Part shown: positions 49,580 to 58,479 of the stretch, piece by piece | Position numbering within the stretch: the stretch's first letter is position 1 | Layout: every line of letters begins with the position of its first letter | Source: Marinobacter sp. BGYM27 | Lineage (GTDB): Bacteria > Pseudomonadota > Gammaproteobacteria > Pseudomonadales > Oleiphilaceae | Length of the DNA: 64,000 bases | NCBI GenBank assembly: GCA_025153445.1 | Contig: JANZNS010000008.1 | Coordinates: forward strand, 62,001-126,000 | Direction of reading: 5' to 3' | The notes under the pieces: generated by a model | The model's input: the letters and a program-made list of their open reading frames with translations, nothing else | Told to the model about the DNA's origin: nothing | Database searches by the model: none | Position numbers and translations under genes: made by a program

Positions 49580-51217
49580 ATGCCATATCAACCGACACGC
49601 AGGTTCCACGCTTCTGTCTCATCGACACGTCTTTTAGCGCTGCTATTTTCTTTGTCATCCGGCCTGTTGCTATACGTTCCGGCGGCGTCAGCCGAGCCCG
49701 CCAAAACAGAACGCCCCTACCCGGTCGAGCTGTCTGAAGACGAAAGCGTTGAAGATATCGACGCCAGCCAGCTCGAGCCCAAAGCAGACGCGGGTGCAGC
49801 TGAGTCGAAATCAGCCCCGGAAACCTCAGGTAGTGACCCAGTGGCCGGGCCACCGGAGAACGCGAACAAGCCCAAAGAGACCGCCACCATGGTCGCGCCG
49901 GACGTGGACCTGAAAGAGGTGGCACCACCGCCCCAGGCAGCGCCGGTCACCGAATCGTCACCGGATACCGACCTGCTCCCCGAAAACCAGCGGATTCCGA
50001 CAGTATCCTTGCCGGAAGACAGCAGCCCGCCCGTGGCACATGATCCTGAAAGCGCCGCCAAACCGGATGCGCCGGGCACTGACGCAACAGACCAGACTGG
50101 CACTCCTGCCGAGACATCCACTGCTCCCGATACACAACAGCCGACGCCAGAAACAACCAGCCCTGAAAAACCCGCAAGCCCGGCTACGCCCGATGACAAG
50201 GCGCCTGCGGAAACCGCCACGCCCACTCCCGCCCCCGCAAAGCCTGCACCCAAGGCGGAGCCTCTGGTGATCCTGGGCGCCGAAGTTCGTCCCGGCACCT
50301 CAACCCGGCTGGCCTGGACCCCGGACATCTCGATTTCGGGGCTGGCGAGCCCCACACCGGTGCTGGTGATCAATGGCGCCCAGCCGGGTCCAAACCTGTG
50401 CATGACCGGCGCTGTGCATGGCGATGAACTCAATGGCATCGAAATCATTCGCCGGGTCATGTATGACATCGAACCGGACGAACTCAGCGGCCGGGTGATC
50501 GGAGTACCCATCGTCAATGTGCAGGGGTTCCAGCGCGGGTCCCGCTATCTGCCGGATCGCCGTGACCTCAACCGCAATTTCCCGGGCGACCCGAACGGCA
50601 GCCTCGCCGGGCGCATCGCGTATTCTCTGTTTAATGACGTGATCCGCCATTGCGACATGCTGGTCGACATACATACCGGATCGCTCAAACGCTCGAATCT
50701 GGCGCAGTTGCGGGCCGACATGCACATTCCCGAAGTCGCCGAGTTCACCCGCGGCTTTGACAAAATGGCCGTGGTTCACAGCCAGGGCACCATCGGCATG
50801 CTGCGCAGCGCCGCGACCGACAACGACATTGTGGCCGTCACGATGGAGGCCGGGGAATCGCTGCGGATCCAGGAAAACCAGATCGAGGCAGGGGTCAACA
50901 GCATCAACAGCCTGCTGGAAAAGCAGGGGATGATCTCGCGATTGTTTGTCTGGGGTAAGCCGGAGCCGGTCTACTATAATTCCAGCTGGATTCGCACCAA
51001 CGTCGGCGGCATTCTGGTCAGTGATGTGGAACTGGGTGACGAGGTTGCGGCAGGTGAAGTGTTGGGCATCGTGACTGACCCGATCACCAACGCCCAGCAC
51101 CCCATCAAGGCCGAGCGAAGCGGCCGGATCATCGGCATGGCGGTTGATCAGGTGGTCATGGCGGGGTTTGCCACCTACCACCTCGGTTCTGAGGCACGAG
51201 GGCCCGAAGAGCGCTAG
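49580..51217 (+). CDS. Exported AstE/AspA-like (M14 family) protein with low-complexity N-terminal region
   Basis: The 545-residue protein has a signal peptide (about 12-35). A low-complexity region of about 180 residues rich in Pro, Ala, Thr, Glu and Ser follows (about 45-225). The C-terminal domain (from about 235) is of the succinylglutamate desuccinylase/aspartoacylase type: GAVHGDELNG gives the zinc ligands His280 and Glu283, VDIHTGS gives His365, and RDLNRNFPGD the substrate Arg. A beta-domain closes it (GGILVSDVELGDEVAAGEVLG). Such domains cleave or bind amide-linked carboxylates or peptides. The linker could span the periplasm. Convergent with the SMR gene 15 bases away. Confidence 0.82.
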   Translation: MPYQPTRRFHASVSSTRLLALLFSLSSGLLLYVPAASAEPAKTERPYPVELSEDESVEDIDASQLEPKADAGAAESKSAPETSGSDPVAGPPENANKPKETATMVAPDVDLKEVAPPPQAAPVTESSPDTDLLPENQRIPTVSLPEDSSPPVAHDPESAAKPDAPGTDATDQTGTPAETSTAPDTQQPTPETTSPEKPASPATPDDKAPAETATPTPAPAKPAPKAEPLVILGAEVRPGTSTRLAWTPDISISGLASPTPVLVINGAQPGPNLCMTGAVHGDELNGIEIIRRVMYDIEPDELSGRVIGVPIVNVQGFQRGSRYLPDRRDLNRNFPGDPNGSLAGRIAYSLFNDVIRHCDMLVDIHTGSLKRSNLAQLRADMHIPEVAEFTRGFDKMAVVHSQGTIGMLRSAATDNDIVAVTMEAGESLRIQENQIEAGVNSINSLLEKQGMISRLFVWGKPEPVYYNSSWIRTNVGGILVSDVELGDEVAAGEVLGIVTDPITNAQHPIKAERSGRIIGMAVDQVVMAGFATYHLGSEARGPEER

Positions 51218-51232
51218 TGCGCCGAATGGGGG

Positions 51233-51565
51233 TCAGTGAACCGATACTTTTGAAAACACGTTCAGGATCAGCACACCGGCCACAATAAACAGGATGCCGA
51301 TAACCCCGGCGGCATCCAGTGTTTGTTTGAAGACCAGCCAGCCGATCAACGTGATCAGGGCCACACCGGTGCCGGCCCAAACCGCATACGCAATGCCGAC
51401 CGGAATAACCCGCAGGGTCAGTGACAGAAAATAGAACGCCAGGGCGTAGCCGCCAACCACAAGCAGCGAAGGCCATAACCGGGAAAACCCGTCTGATGCT
51501 TTCAGTGCCGACGTTGCGAGCACTTCAAAACAGATAGCGGCAGCCAAAAACAGCCAGTGTTGCAT
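51233..51565 (-). CDS. SMR family multidrug transporter (EmrE-like)
   Basis: The 110-residue protein has four membrane helices and the essential Glu14 in the first (AAICFEVLATSALK). The second helix region ALAFYFLSLTLRVIPVGIAYAVWAGTG-like segment, read in pieces as FYFLSLTLRVIPVG and AYAVWAGTGVALI, is typical of the EmrE branch of the small multidrug resistance family. These export quaternary ammonium and other cations by proton antiport. Single gene, convergent with the AstE-like gene; a 200-base divergent gap separates it from the CBM gene. Confidence 0.92.
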   Translation of the reverse strand: MQHWLFLAAAICFEVLATSALKASDGFSRLWPSLLVVGGYALAFYFLSLTLRVIPVGIAYAVWAGTGVALITLIGWLVFKQTLDAAGVIGILFIVAGVLILNVFSKVSVH

Positions 51566-51766
51566 AACGCCTTATCCTTGCCGCGGCGCTCCGTTAAAGC
51601 GCCTGAAATTGAACAAACCGGGAGCATAACCTGTCGCTGCAGTGCCGGGCCACACCGGAAGACAACCGCGCCCCGACCCCGACTTGATTCCATCAGGGTC
51701 ACACGGCACGCTCTGTAAAGATGGAATCAAGGACCTTTTTCCAGTCACTCAACGCCGGAACTCAAC

Positions 51767-52309
51767 ATGCGCCAGCTTTTTGCCCTGCTCTGCCTGATCA
51801 CCGTTTTATTTTCCCTTCCTGCCATCGCACAGGCCGCAACCTGCGATCAGAGCCAGCACGAGTGGGTTCCCACCCGCTACTATCATCCCGGCGAACTGGT
51901 GCACTACAACGACCAATGGTACCGCTCCCGGGAGCTACACGAAGGCCACCAGCCAGGGCGCGGCGAGTTTGCCTGGGAAGCTGTATCAGAAACACCGGAC
52001 TGCGAAGCCCGGGCGGCAAATGCCAAACCTGAAACCGCTGCAGCACAACCGCGTTCCGATGCACCCGCAAAAGACTCGCCAGAGACGTCAAATGAACAGG
52101 CACCAGCAGGGGGAGTATCCAGTATGACCGCAGACACCGTTTGCCAAGATTCACCCCAATGGGTTTTCTCGAAAGCCTATGAAGTGGGCACGACCGTTCG
52201 CCACGAAGGCCACCTCTATAAGGCGATCCGGCCGAGTAACGGTGATATGCCGGGTGTCGCCATGCCACCGCACTGGCGGAAACTGGAGACAGATTGCGCC
52301 GGCCAGTGA
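51767..52309 (+). CDS. Secreted protein with two CBM5/12-like carbohydrate-binding repeats
   Basis: The 180-residue protein has a signal peptide (about 1-23, cleavage near AQAA). Two repeats of the small aromatic CBM5/12 type follow, one at about 28-75 (WVPTRYYHPGELVHYNDQWY) and one at about 130-175 (WVFSKAYEVGTTVRHEGHLY), each ending in a Trp. An Ala/Pro/Glu-rich linker of about 50 residues joins them, and each repeat has Cys residues nearby. CBM5/12 modules bind chitin and are normally parts of chitinases, but no enzyme domain is present here. It may be a free binding protein. Convergent with the haemoglobin gene. Confidence 0.75.
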   Translation: MRQLFALLCLITVLFSLPAIAQAATCDQSQHEWVPTRYYHPGELVHYNDQWYRSRELHEGHQPGRGEFAWEAVSETPDCEARAANAKPETAAAQPRSDAPAKDSPETSNEQAPAGGVSSMTADTVCQDSPQWVFSKAYEVGTTVRHEGHLYKAIRPSNGDMPGVAMPPHWRKLETDCAGQ

Positions 52310-52330
52310 GCTGGCTTTCGCCCCCAGACG

Positions 52331-52735
52331 TCAGGGTTTAGCGGCTTTTTCAGCCTCGAGTTGAGCATCGCGCGCCGCCAGCCATCGGGCCAGGTTGCGC
52401 AGAATACGGCGCGCCAGCTTGCGGGCTTTTTCGGTGTAAGGGCCTTCGAAGTAGTGATCCAGCGTGTGGTTGAAATGGTCAAACCAGAGTTCAAAGTGTT
52501 CCGGACTCAGGGGTAACTTGTCGTGCAGCTGTTCGTGACGGTACACCATGTTGCGATGGTAGGTGTCCTTGCCCAGCAGCATCTTGCACCAGTACCCCTC
52601 TATCAGCGGCAGATGGTCCGCCAGGTGTACGCCGGCCACTTCCACAAATACCGGGCGCATGGTGGGATCATCCAGCAGGCTGGCGTAGAACAACTGCACC
52701 ATCCGGTGAATGGCGGCAGGATTATCAAGATCCAT
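52331..52735 (-). CDS. Group III truncated haemoglobin
   Basis: The 134-residue protein matches the TrHb3 family: FYASLLDDPTMRPVF in the first helices, HLPLIEGYWCKMLLG, the proximal His region YRHEQLHDKLPLSPEHFELWFDHF, and Trp/Phe positions typical of group III. These small haem proteins bind oxygen or nitric oxide; physiological roles vary. The start ATG at 52733-52735 is followed by the normal N-terminus. A 115-base gap separates it from the marC gene transcribed the same way. Confidence 0.88.
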   Translation of the reverse strand: MDLDNPAAIHRMVQLFYASLLDDPTMRPVFVEVAGVHLADHLPLIEGYWCKMLLGKDTYHRNMVYRHEQLHDKLPLSPEHFELWFDHFNHTLDHYFEGPYTEKARKLARRILRNLARWLAARDAQLEAEKAAKP

Positions 52736-52850
52736 AAGCAGGCTCCGTCAGAGATCCTGTTGCAGAATCGCTCCTGAAATCGTAACCGACACCCCTATCG
52801 AATGATACCCAGCATCCGCCGACATAACCCGGCCGCCGGGCCCGATGACT

Positions 52851-53486
52851 TTACGCCGCCAACCCGACGCTCTGGATATAGCCTGTAATACCCGACAGTA
52901 CGATCTCGGCTGCCATCGCTGACAGGATCAGGCCGCTGATTTTGGACATGATATTGAGGCCGGTCTTGCCCAACCAGCGCTCCAGGTAACCCGACAGATA
53001 CAGCAGTACGGCCAGGCTCAGCAGGCCCGTCACCAATCCCAACACTCCGCCCGCCATTTCAGGCACGGTTTTCAGCTCGGCACCGTAAACCAGTATCGCA
53101 CCGATAGTGGCCGGACCAATCATGATGGGGATCGCCAGTGGCACCACCGCGATGTCATCCCGGTTTTCCTCCGGCAAGCCGGTGGCGTGATTACGGGTAC
53201 CGCTGTTGACCAGGCTGATGGCCGTCAAAAACAGAAGCGACCCGGCACCGATGCGAAACGAGTTAAGGGTGATGCCTATGGCGTTGAACAACACCGGCCC
53301 AACAAAAAACAACACCAGCCCCAGAATCAATGCCGACAGACAGGCGCGACGGATGGTTTTGCTTTTCTCCGCCGCACTCTCACCCCGGGTCAGCGCCAGA
53401 AACATGGTCACCACAAAAAATGGCGCCAGCAGAAACAGAAAGCGGATGGCACTGCTCAGGTAGGTGCTTAAAAACGTTGTCAGCAT
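52851..53486 (-). CDS. MarC family membrane protein
   Basis: The 211-residue protein has six membrane helices of the MarC (UPF0056) type: FLFLLAPFFVVTMFLALTRG, the RIGAGSLLFLTAISLV helix and VVPLAIPIMIGPATIGAIL, the conserved Pro-rich segment. MarC was once linked to antibiotic resistance but its function is unsettled. The ATG at 53484-53486 is preferred; the ORF start at 53558 adds a basic non-conserved extension. Transcribed alone; a 259-base divergent gap to the alpha/beta hydrolase gene. Confidence 0.88.
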   Translation of the reverse strand: MLTTFLSTYLSSAIRFLFLLAPFFVVTMFLALTRGESAAEKSKTIRRACLSALILGLVLFFVGPVLFNAIGITLNSFRIGAGSLLFLTAISLVNSGTRNHATGLPEENRDDIAVVPLAIPIMIGPATIGAILVYGAELKTVPEMAGGVLGLVTGLLSLAVLLYLSGYLERWLGKTGLNIMSKISGLILSAMAAEIVLSGITGYIQSVGLAA

Positions 53487-53745
53487 GTGAGTCCCGGATA
53501 ACGAAAAGGATGATCTGTTACGCCCTTCATTACGGCGCTTTTCAGAGGGGCGGGACACTAGCCTAGTCCGGCTTCGTGCTCTATGCGTAGTTCCGGCTAG
53601 ATGAATCGATCAGCCAAACCATACACAGGTGTCTGGAATGCAGCCGCACATTGTGGGAAGGTAACGGACGCTCAATCATTACCCATCTGACTCGTCGCCG
53701 ATCAGGTTATCCAAAACGGCGATTCACCCACAATGGAGGCGCGCT

Positions 53746-54618
53746 ATGCACCTGAGTGATCCCCGGTTTCTGACCACACCAAGAGGCCGTTTTGCCTGGC
53801 GCGAGGGAGGCGATCCCGAAGGCGCACCGGTCGTGATGATCCACGGCTGGCCGGAGAGCTCTTACTGCTGGGAACACGTGGCCGGCTATCTCAAAGCCGG
53901 ATTGCGCATTATTGCGCCGGATCTGCGCGGCCTGGGTGACAGCGAGCGCACGCCCGGCAAAAACCATTACCACAAGGCAGAGCTGGCGCAAGACGTGATT
54001 GCCATGCTTGATGCGCTGGAGCTTGAGCGCTTCCAGCTGGTAGGGCACGACTGGGGCGGTATCGTGGCGCAGGAGGTTGCGCTGGCAATACCGGCACGGG
54101 TCAGCCAGATGGTGATCATGAACATTGCGATCATCAACAACCTGAAGGGCAACCTGGAGGTGATCGAAAAGGTACGGGCCGGCAGCTCAAGTGCCTACTG
54201 GTATCAGCATTTCCTGCAAACCCCGGGCTTACCCGAAGCCATGATTCCCGGTGCCGAAGAGCCCTGGCTGCGGCATTTCCTGCGCACCTGGAGCGACAAG
54301 GGCTTCCCGGAGGATGCGATCGCAGAATATGTCCGCACCTTTAAAATCGCGGATACGCCCGGCGCGAGTGCCAATTACTACCGCACATTCAACGACGATG
54401 CCAAGCGCTGGGCCAGTCTGGCCGGACACCACTGGCCCATGCCGTCGCTGTATATCTACGGCAACAAGGACACGGTCATCATTCCCGCGTATCTCAATCA
54501 TATTGAGGACTGCTTCGAGCAGATCGACGTGGTTCAGATCGAAGCCGCCCACTTTCTGCAGGAGGAGCAGCCTGAAAAGGTGGCCGGCCATATGAACGAC
54601 TTTTTACAAGCGAACTGA
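53746..54618 (+). CDS. Alpha/beta hydrolase, epoxide hydrolase/dehalogenase-like
   Basis: The 290-residue protein has VVMIHGWPESSYCW (HGxP oxyanion loop) and the elbow LVGHDWGGIVAQE with Asp102 as nucleophile. The late acid YIYGNKDTVI and the base His in EAAHFLQEEQPE complete the triad. An Asp nucleophile with HGWP points to the epoxide hydrolase or haloalkane dehalogenase branch. Substrate unknown. GGAGG precedes the ATG. A strong terminator follows immediately. Confidence 0.84.
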   Translation: MHLSDPRFLTTPRGRFAWREGGDPEGAPVVMIHGWPESSYCWEHVAGYLKAGLRIIAPDLRGLGDSERTPGKNHYHKAELAQDVIAMLDALELERFQLVGHDWGGIVAQEVALAIPARVSQMVIMNIAIINNLKGNLEVIEKVRAGSSSAYWYQHFLQTPGLPEAMIPGAEEPWLRHFLRTWSDKGFPEDAIAEYVRTFKIADTPGASANYYRTFNDDAKRWASLAGHHWPMPSLYIYGNKDTVIIPAYLNHIEDCFEQIDVVQIEAAHFLQEEQPEKVAGHMNDFLQAN

Positions 54619-54625
54619 ACCTGCG

Positions 54626-54677
54626 CCGGTCTGCCGCTCCGTGACCCTGATACTCAGGCTGGCAGACCGGGCCTTTT
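54626..54677 (+). terminator. Rho-independent terminator
   Basis: CCGGTCTGCC (54626-54635) pairs perfectly with GGCAGACCGG (54661-54670), then GCCTTTTT follows. The loop of 25 bases is long. It starts eight bases after the hydrolase stop. Confidence 0.8.
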
Positions 54678-54719
54678 TGCTTCCCCGCCCATCAAATCGT
54701 CGATTAGTCCGATACGCTG

Positions 54720-54749
54720 TTTCCACAACGGCACCGGCATACCTATAAT
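54720..54749 (+). promoter_or_regulatory. Probable promoter of TPM-domain gene
   Basis: A consensus TATAAT (54744-54749) lies 18 bases after TTTCCA (54720-54725), 140 bases upstream of the start at 54889. No other gene lies between. Confidence 0.5.
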
Positions 54750-54888
54750 AAAACACGACGTGACCACAGAGTCGCGCGTGATGCTGTTGCCGGGCACACC
54801 GTATTTTTGCCTTGTTGTCTGTCGCTGCCTGCCTGCGTTGTTTGCCACAACGATCTGAAAACCTGTTTATTTTGAGCTAGCTGAACCC

Positions 54889-56295
54889 ATGATATTTCTG
54901 ACTGTCGCAATGGCGGGACTGGTGCTAATCGCCCTGTTACCGTTCACGCTTATACTGACCGGGCTGACGACGTTCGAGGCTGTCCCCTTCTCGCTCTATA
55001 TCCGCAGCCTGGTGCTGGTGACTGTGGCCATCGCCCTGTTCCAGCAACGCCGCGGGGCCTGGCTGGTGTCGGTAGTGCTGGCTATCATGTATACGGTTCT
55101 GGCGCTGCTGGCCGTCATCTCCGGGGAAATGTCAGACTGGTGGCTGTTCACCGACTCCCCCCGCTATCTGCTGCTGATTAACGCCGCCATCCTGGCCAGC
55201 GCCGTCGCTACCCTGACAGCACTGCTGCTGCCGTCTACCCGCGCGATACTCAAGGGTGAGAGTCCAAATGGCCCCGTGGAATGGCAAATGCTGGTGCTGA
55301 TCATGGTTACAGGTCTGGCGCTGCTGCCCACCTGGAGTGTCTGGCCCCGCTACCCACTGCTGGTCGACGATGAGACCGGACTGCTTTCAGGTGAAGAGCT
55401 GCGTTTCATTTCCCGCTATCACGGGTTGCTGCGAACTGACTACGACATCGATTATCGAATCGTGATCGACGAAGATCTTGGTGATATCCGCCAATATGCT
55501 CGCCAATACTACGAAGATCACAGCATAGGTACAGCCAGCGAAAGCGGCAAAGGCGCGCTGCTGGTGGTCGACATCGCCGCCGACCGGGTTCACCTCGAGG
55601 TGGGCGAAGCACTGAAAACGGTCTTTACCGACGCCTTCAGCGCCTACATCGGCGAACAGCAAATGACGGGCTACTTTGCCGGTGACCAGGTGGCCAAAGG
55701 CCTGATGACAACAACCGAAATGATGGTGACCCGCGCCGACCACGAGGCCATGGGCCTCAGTCAGGAAAACGAAGAGTGGATGGCACAAGCCAGGAGCGAA
55801 CCCGCCAGCGAGACACCCAAAGCCGGGCAACTTATCTCGGCCATTGCCATCGTCGAAACACCCCAGACCGTGCTGGAAAGCTACCGCAGAGCCATGACCA
55901 ACCATAACAACAACCCGCGGCTGGCTTTTTACACAGAAGCGACCCGTGACATGCTGGCACTTCGGGTCGTGACACCCGCCCAGATGGACAATGTCGCTTC
56001 CAGCCTGAATAACTGCACCATTGCACGCCGCTTTATCCGCGACGAGTATGCGGTGTTGCGGCCACCCATTGATGACCGCACCTGCCCACCTTATTTCTTC
56101 AAACGTGAGGACGGTAAGTGGCGTCTGGACTTTACTGTCATGAAAGACGCCCTTCTATTCGGGCGCGGCAACCAGTGGCGACTCGCGCCGAAGTACGCCG
56201 GCCCCTATGCCTTTGCCTTTCTCGACCTGCAGTTTGATGCCAATGGCTATCCGTATGAATCACCCCGCCGGCATGGCGGTGCTATTGATCAGTAA
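54889..56295 (+). CDS. Membrane protein with TPM domain
   Basis: The 468-residue protein has four to five N-terminal membrane helices (about 3-150). A TPM (TLP18.3/Psb32/MOLO-1) domain follows at about 155-285: VDDETGLLSGEELRFIS, IVIDEDLGDIRQYARQYY, GALLVVDIAADRVHLEVG, FAGDQVAKGL. The remaining about 150 residues (AIVETPQTVLESYRRAM onward) form an unrecognised extracytoplasmic domain with two Cys (NNCTIAR, RTCPPYF). TPM domains in plants have phosphatase activity or aid photosystem repair; in bacteria their role is unclear. Its C-terminus overlaps the convergent EamA gene by 14 bases. Confidence 0.75.
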   Translation: MIFLTVAMAGLVLIALLPFTLILTGLTTFEAVPFSLYIRSLVLVTVAIALFQQRRGAWLVSVVLAIMYTVLALLAVISGEMSDWWLFTDSPRYLLLINAAILASAVATLTALLLPSTRAILKGESPNGPVEWQMLVLIMVTGLALLPTWSVWPRYPLLVDDETGLLSGEELRFISRYHGLLRTDYDIDYRIVIDEDLGDIRQYARQYYEDHSIGTASESGKGALLVVDIAADRVHLEVGEALKTVFTDAFSAYIGEQQMTGYFAGDQVAKGLMTTTEMMVTRADHEAMGLSQENEEWMAQARSEPASETPKAGQLISAIAIVETPQTVLESYRRAMTNHNNNPRLAFYTEATRDMLALRVVTPAQMDNVASSLNNCTIARRFIRDEYAVLRPPIDDRTCPPYFFKREDGKWRLDFTVMKDALLFGRGNQWRLAPKYAGPYAFAFLDLQFDANGYPYESPRRHGGAIDQ

Positions 56296-57175
56296 CGGCG
56301 GCAGCGGGTCTTGTCGACGGTTTGCGGAACAACACGTAGTTGCCCAATAGCGCCAACGTGGCACCGATCACCGCCGTGCTGGTCCATTCAAACCCTTCCA
56401 GCCAGGTCGACACAGAAAGCGCGACGACCGGAAACAGCACCGTGGCATAGCCCGCCTTGTCAGCCCCGACCGTGCGAATCACGGTGATGTAGCTGTAGAA
56501 GGCGATGATCGAACCGGGAATCGCCAGAAACAGGGTCGCGCCCCAAAACGAGGTTTCGCCGGGCAGGTACCAGTCCACGCCCTGAAACAGGCACCAGCCT
56601 CCGAGCAGTACAGCCCCGTAAAACATGGCCCAGGCGTTGCCACCCAGCAGCGGAATCTCCGCCTCGCGCACGCGAAGACTGATCAGGTTACCCAGCGAAA
56701 ACCAATAGGTGCCCGCCAGCGCGAACAGAATGGCCGGCAAGGTCGCGCCCCCGAGATTCAGGTCATGCCAGAACAGCAATGCCACGCCCGTCACCCCCAG
56801 CGCGACCGCAGGGTAAATTCGAGGGCTCGGGCGCAATCGCATCCAGGCCCAGCCGTTAAACGCGTTAAACAGCGCCGCCAGCGAAAACACCACCGCCAGC
56901 AAGCCTGACGTCATGGATTCAGCCGCGCGATAGATAAACAGGAAGTTGACGCTGTAAAGCGTCAGGCCCTGCAACACCAGCCAGCCATGCTGTTTCAGCG
57001 ACAGTTTTGGCAGTTTGCGGGCAGCCCCCAGCACGATCAGCGCCGTCGCCGAGGCCATCACGAAACGGTAGAACACCGACAGATCGACAGGAGCAGACTC
57101 TACCTGCAGACGGATCGCCGTCCAGGTCAGTCCCCAGATCAACACGGTTAAAACATAATGAATACTGATCGGCAT
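56282..57175 (-). CDS. EamA/DMT family permease
   Basis: The 297-residue protein has ten membrane helices in two EamA repeats; LTVLIWGLTWTAIRLQ opens the first and LAGTYWFSLGNLISLR the second. The DMT superfamily exports amino acids or other metabolites. The ATG at 57173-57175 is preferred to 57229 because AAGGA precedes it and the first helix starts immediately. It is divergent from the AraC-type regulator gene (125 bases between starts), which may control it. Tail overlaps the TPM gene by 14 bases. Confidence 0.85.
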   Translation of the reverse strand: MPISIHYVLTVLIWGLTWTAIRLQVESAPVDLSVFYRFVMASATALIVLGAARKLPKLSLKQHGWLVLQGLTLYSVNFLFIYRAAESMTSGLLAVVFSLAALFNAFNGWAWMRLRPSPRIYPAVALGVTGVALLFWHDLNLGGATLPAILFALAGTYWFSLGNLISLRVREAEIPLLGGNAWAMFYGAVLLGGWCLFQGVDWYLPGETSFWGATLFLAIPGSIIAFYSYITVIRTVGADKAGYATVLFPVVALSVSTWLEGFEWTSTAVIGATLALLGNYVLFRKPSTRPAAAVTDQ

Positions 57176-57300
57176 CGCGTGGTCCTTGTGAGCGCCCCTC
57201 CCGAAACATTCCGGAGAATCGAGCATCACTTTAACTTCACCCGGAAAGACAGACTTGTCAGATCCTGCGCATCAGTGGATCATTCTTGCGGAGGACGATT

Positions 57301-58218
57301 ATGGCCCATGAACCCCGGAACCCTGCTCCGTCGGCGCACGACCCCGACCGGCACAGCGATATTATTGACGCCCTCCGCGCTGCCGGAGCGGCACCCCGGC
57401 GCATGCTCGAACTCAGTCAGGGGCGCGCCCTCGCACTGTGGCACAACCAGCAGGGTGAAGCCCGTTACGAGCGGCCGCGTCATCATGCCCTCAGTATCTA
57501 TACCCGGGCCGGCGAGCACACCTCACGACAAGTAAACGGCCACGCGGTGAGCAAGGGGTTTCCCGGTGCGGTTTGTCTGTTCCCGGAGGGCAGCCAGTCG
57601 TCCTGGCGCATTACCGGGCCATTTGAATTCATTCATCTGTACTTCAATGATCTGGATATCCGCCGCATCGCCGGTCAGACCTGGGATCGTGAGCCAGACA
57701 CTGTACAACTGTCCGAGCGCTACCAGATTGAAGACCCCCTTATGGCCCAGGCCGGGCAGATGCTCGACCTGACCGATTGGCAGGCTCCGGAGCAGGCCCT
57801 CGCACTGGATCATCTGACCCAGTGGCTGATGATTCAGATTGTCAGCCGCCACTCAGCTGTAAACGCGCCGCCCCCCGAGGTGACAGGCCAGCTCGCACGA
57901 CCGCAGCGGCAGCGTCTTCAGGAGCGGATTCACGCGTCACTGGATCAGCCTCTTACCCTGGAGACCATGGCAGGCTGGGTTAATCTAAGCCCTTATCATT
58001 TCGCTCGCCTGTTCCGGGCAAGCTTTGGCTGTGCGCCCTACCAGTACGTGCAGGAACAACGCCTGACGCGCGCCCGGGAGCTGTTGCGCCAGCGCCATCA
58101 CAAAATCACCACCATTGCGCTGACCTGTGGCTTTGGCGATCACAGTCAATTTACCCGGGCCTTCCGCAAGCGTTTCGGCATTACCCCTTCGGCCTATCGC
58201 GCCAGCAAAACAAGCTAA
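57301..58218 (+). CDS. AraC family transcriptional regulator
   Basis: The 305-residue protein has an N-terminal cupin-like sensor region (about 20-190) and a C-terminal AraC DNA-binding domain with two helix-turn-helix units. The first is LTLETMAGWVNLSPYHFARL, the second ITTIALTCGFGDHSQFTRAF ending with FGITPSAYR. The ATG at 57301 follows GGAGG. Divergent placement to the EamA permease suggests it regulates that gene. Effector unknown. Confidence 0.88.
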   Translation: MAHEPRNPAPSAHDPDRHSDIIDALRAAGAAPRRMLELSQGRALALWHNQQGEARYERPRHHALSIYTRAGEHTSRQVNGHAVSKGFPGAVCLFPEGSQSSWRITGPFEFIHLYFNDLDIRRIAGQTWDREPDTVQLSERYQIEDPLMAQAGQMLDLTDWQAPEQALALDHLTQWLMIQIVSRHSAVNAPPPEVTGQLARPQRQRLQERIHASLDQPLTLETMAGWVNLSPYHFARLFRASFGCAPYQYVQEQRLTRARELLRQRHHKITTIALTCGFGDHSQFTRAFRKRFGITPSAYRASKTS

Positions 58219-58479
58219 AATATATCGATAAAATAGATACTTACATATAAGCGACGCAATAATTCCCCGATATATTTACGACATTGCCATTATTTAATTT
58301 AAAACGTACTCGGGCGCATAAACCATTCGCCGGAAAGACCTCGCTGCAATCGTCCTGCCCCGCCTGAAGCACTCACTCCACAATGAAAAACACGTAATCT
58401 TCGCAACTGGCCGCGTGCGGTGGGTTGGGCCAACATAGCGTCAATCTCCATCCCCTGAAATTCGCGCAAGGAGTGCGCC
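58219..58479. other. AT-rich intergenic region before propeptide gene
   Basis: The 261-base gap has an unusually AT-rich first 100 bases (58219-58310; pieces such as ATATATCG, ACATATAAG, ATTATTTAATTTAAAA). This contrasts with the GC-rich genes on both sides. It likely holds the promoter and perhaps silencer sites of the protease pair. I see no supported ORF. Confidence 0.5.

Noticed and set aside
50300-51181. Minus-strand open frame of 293 codons over the AstE-like gene
   Set aside because: No family resemblance, and the plus-strand frame carries zinc ligands and a signal peptide.
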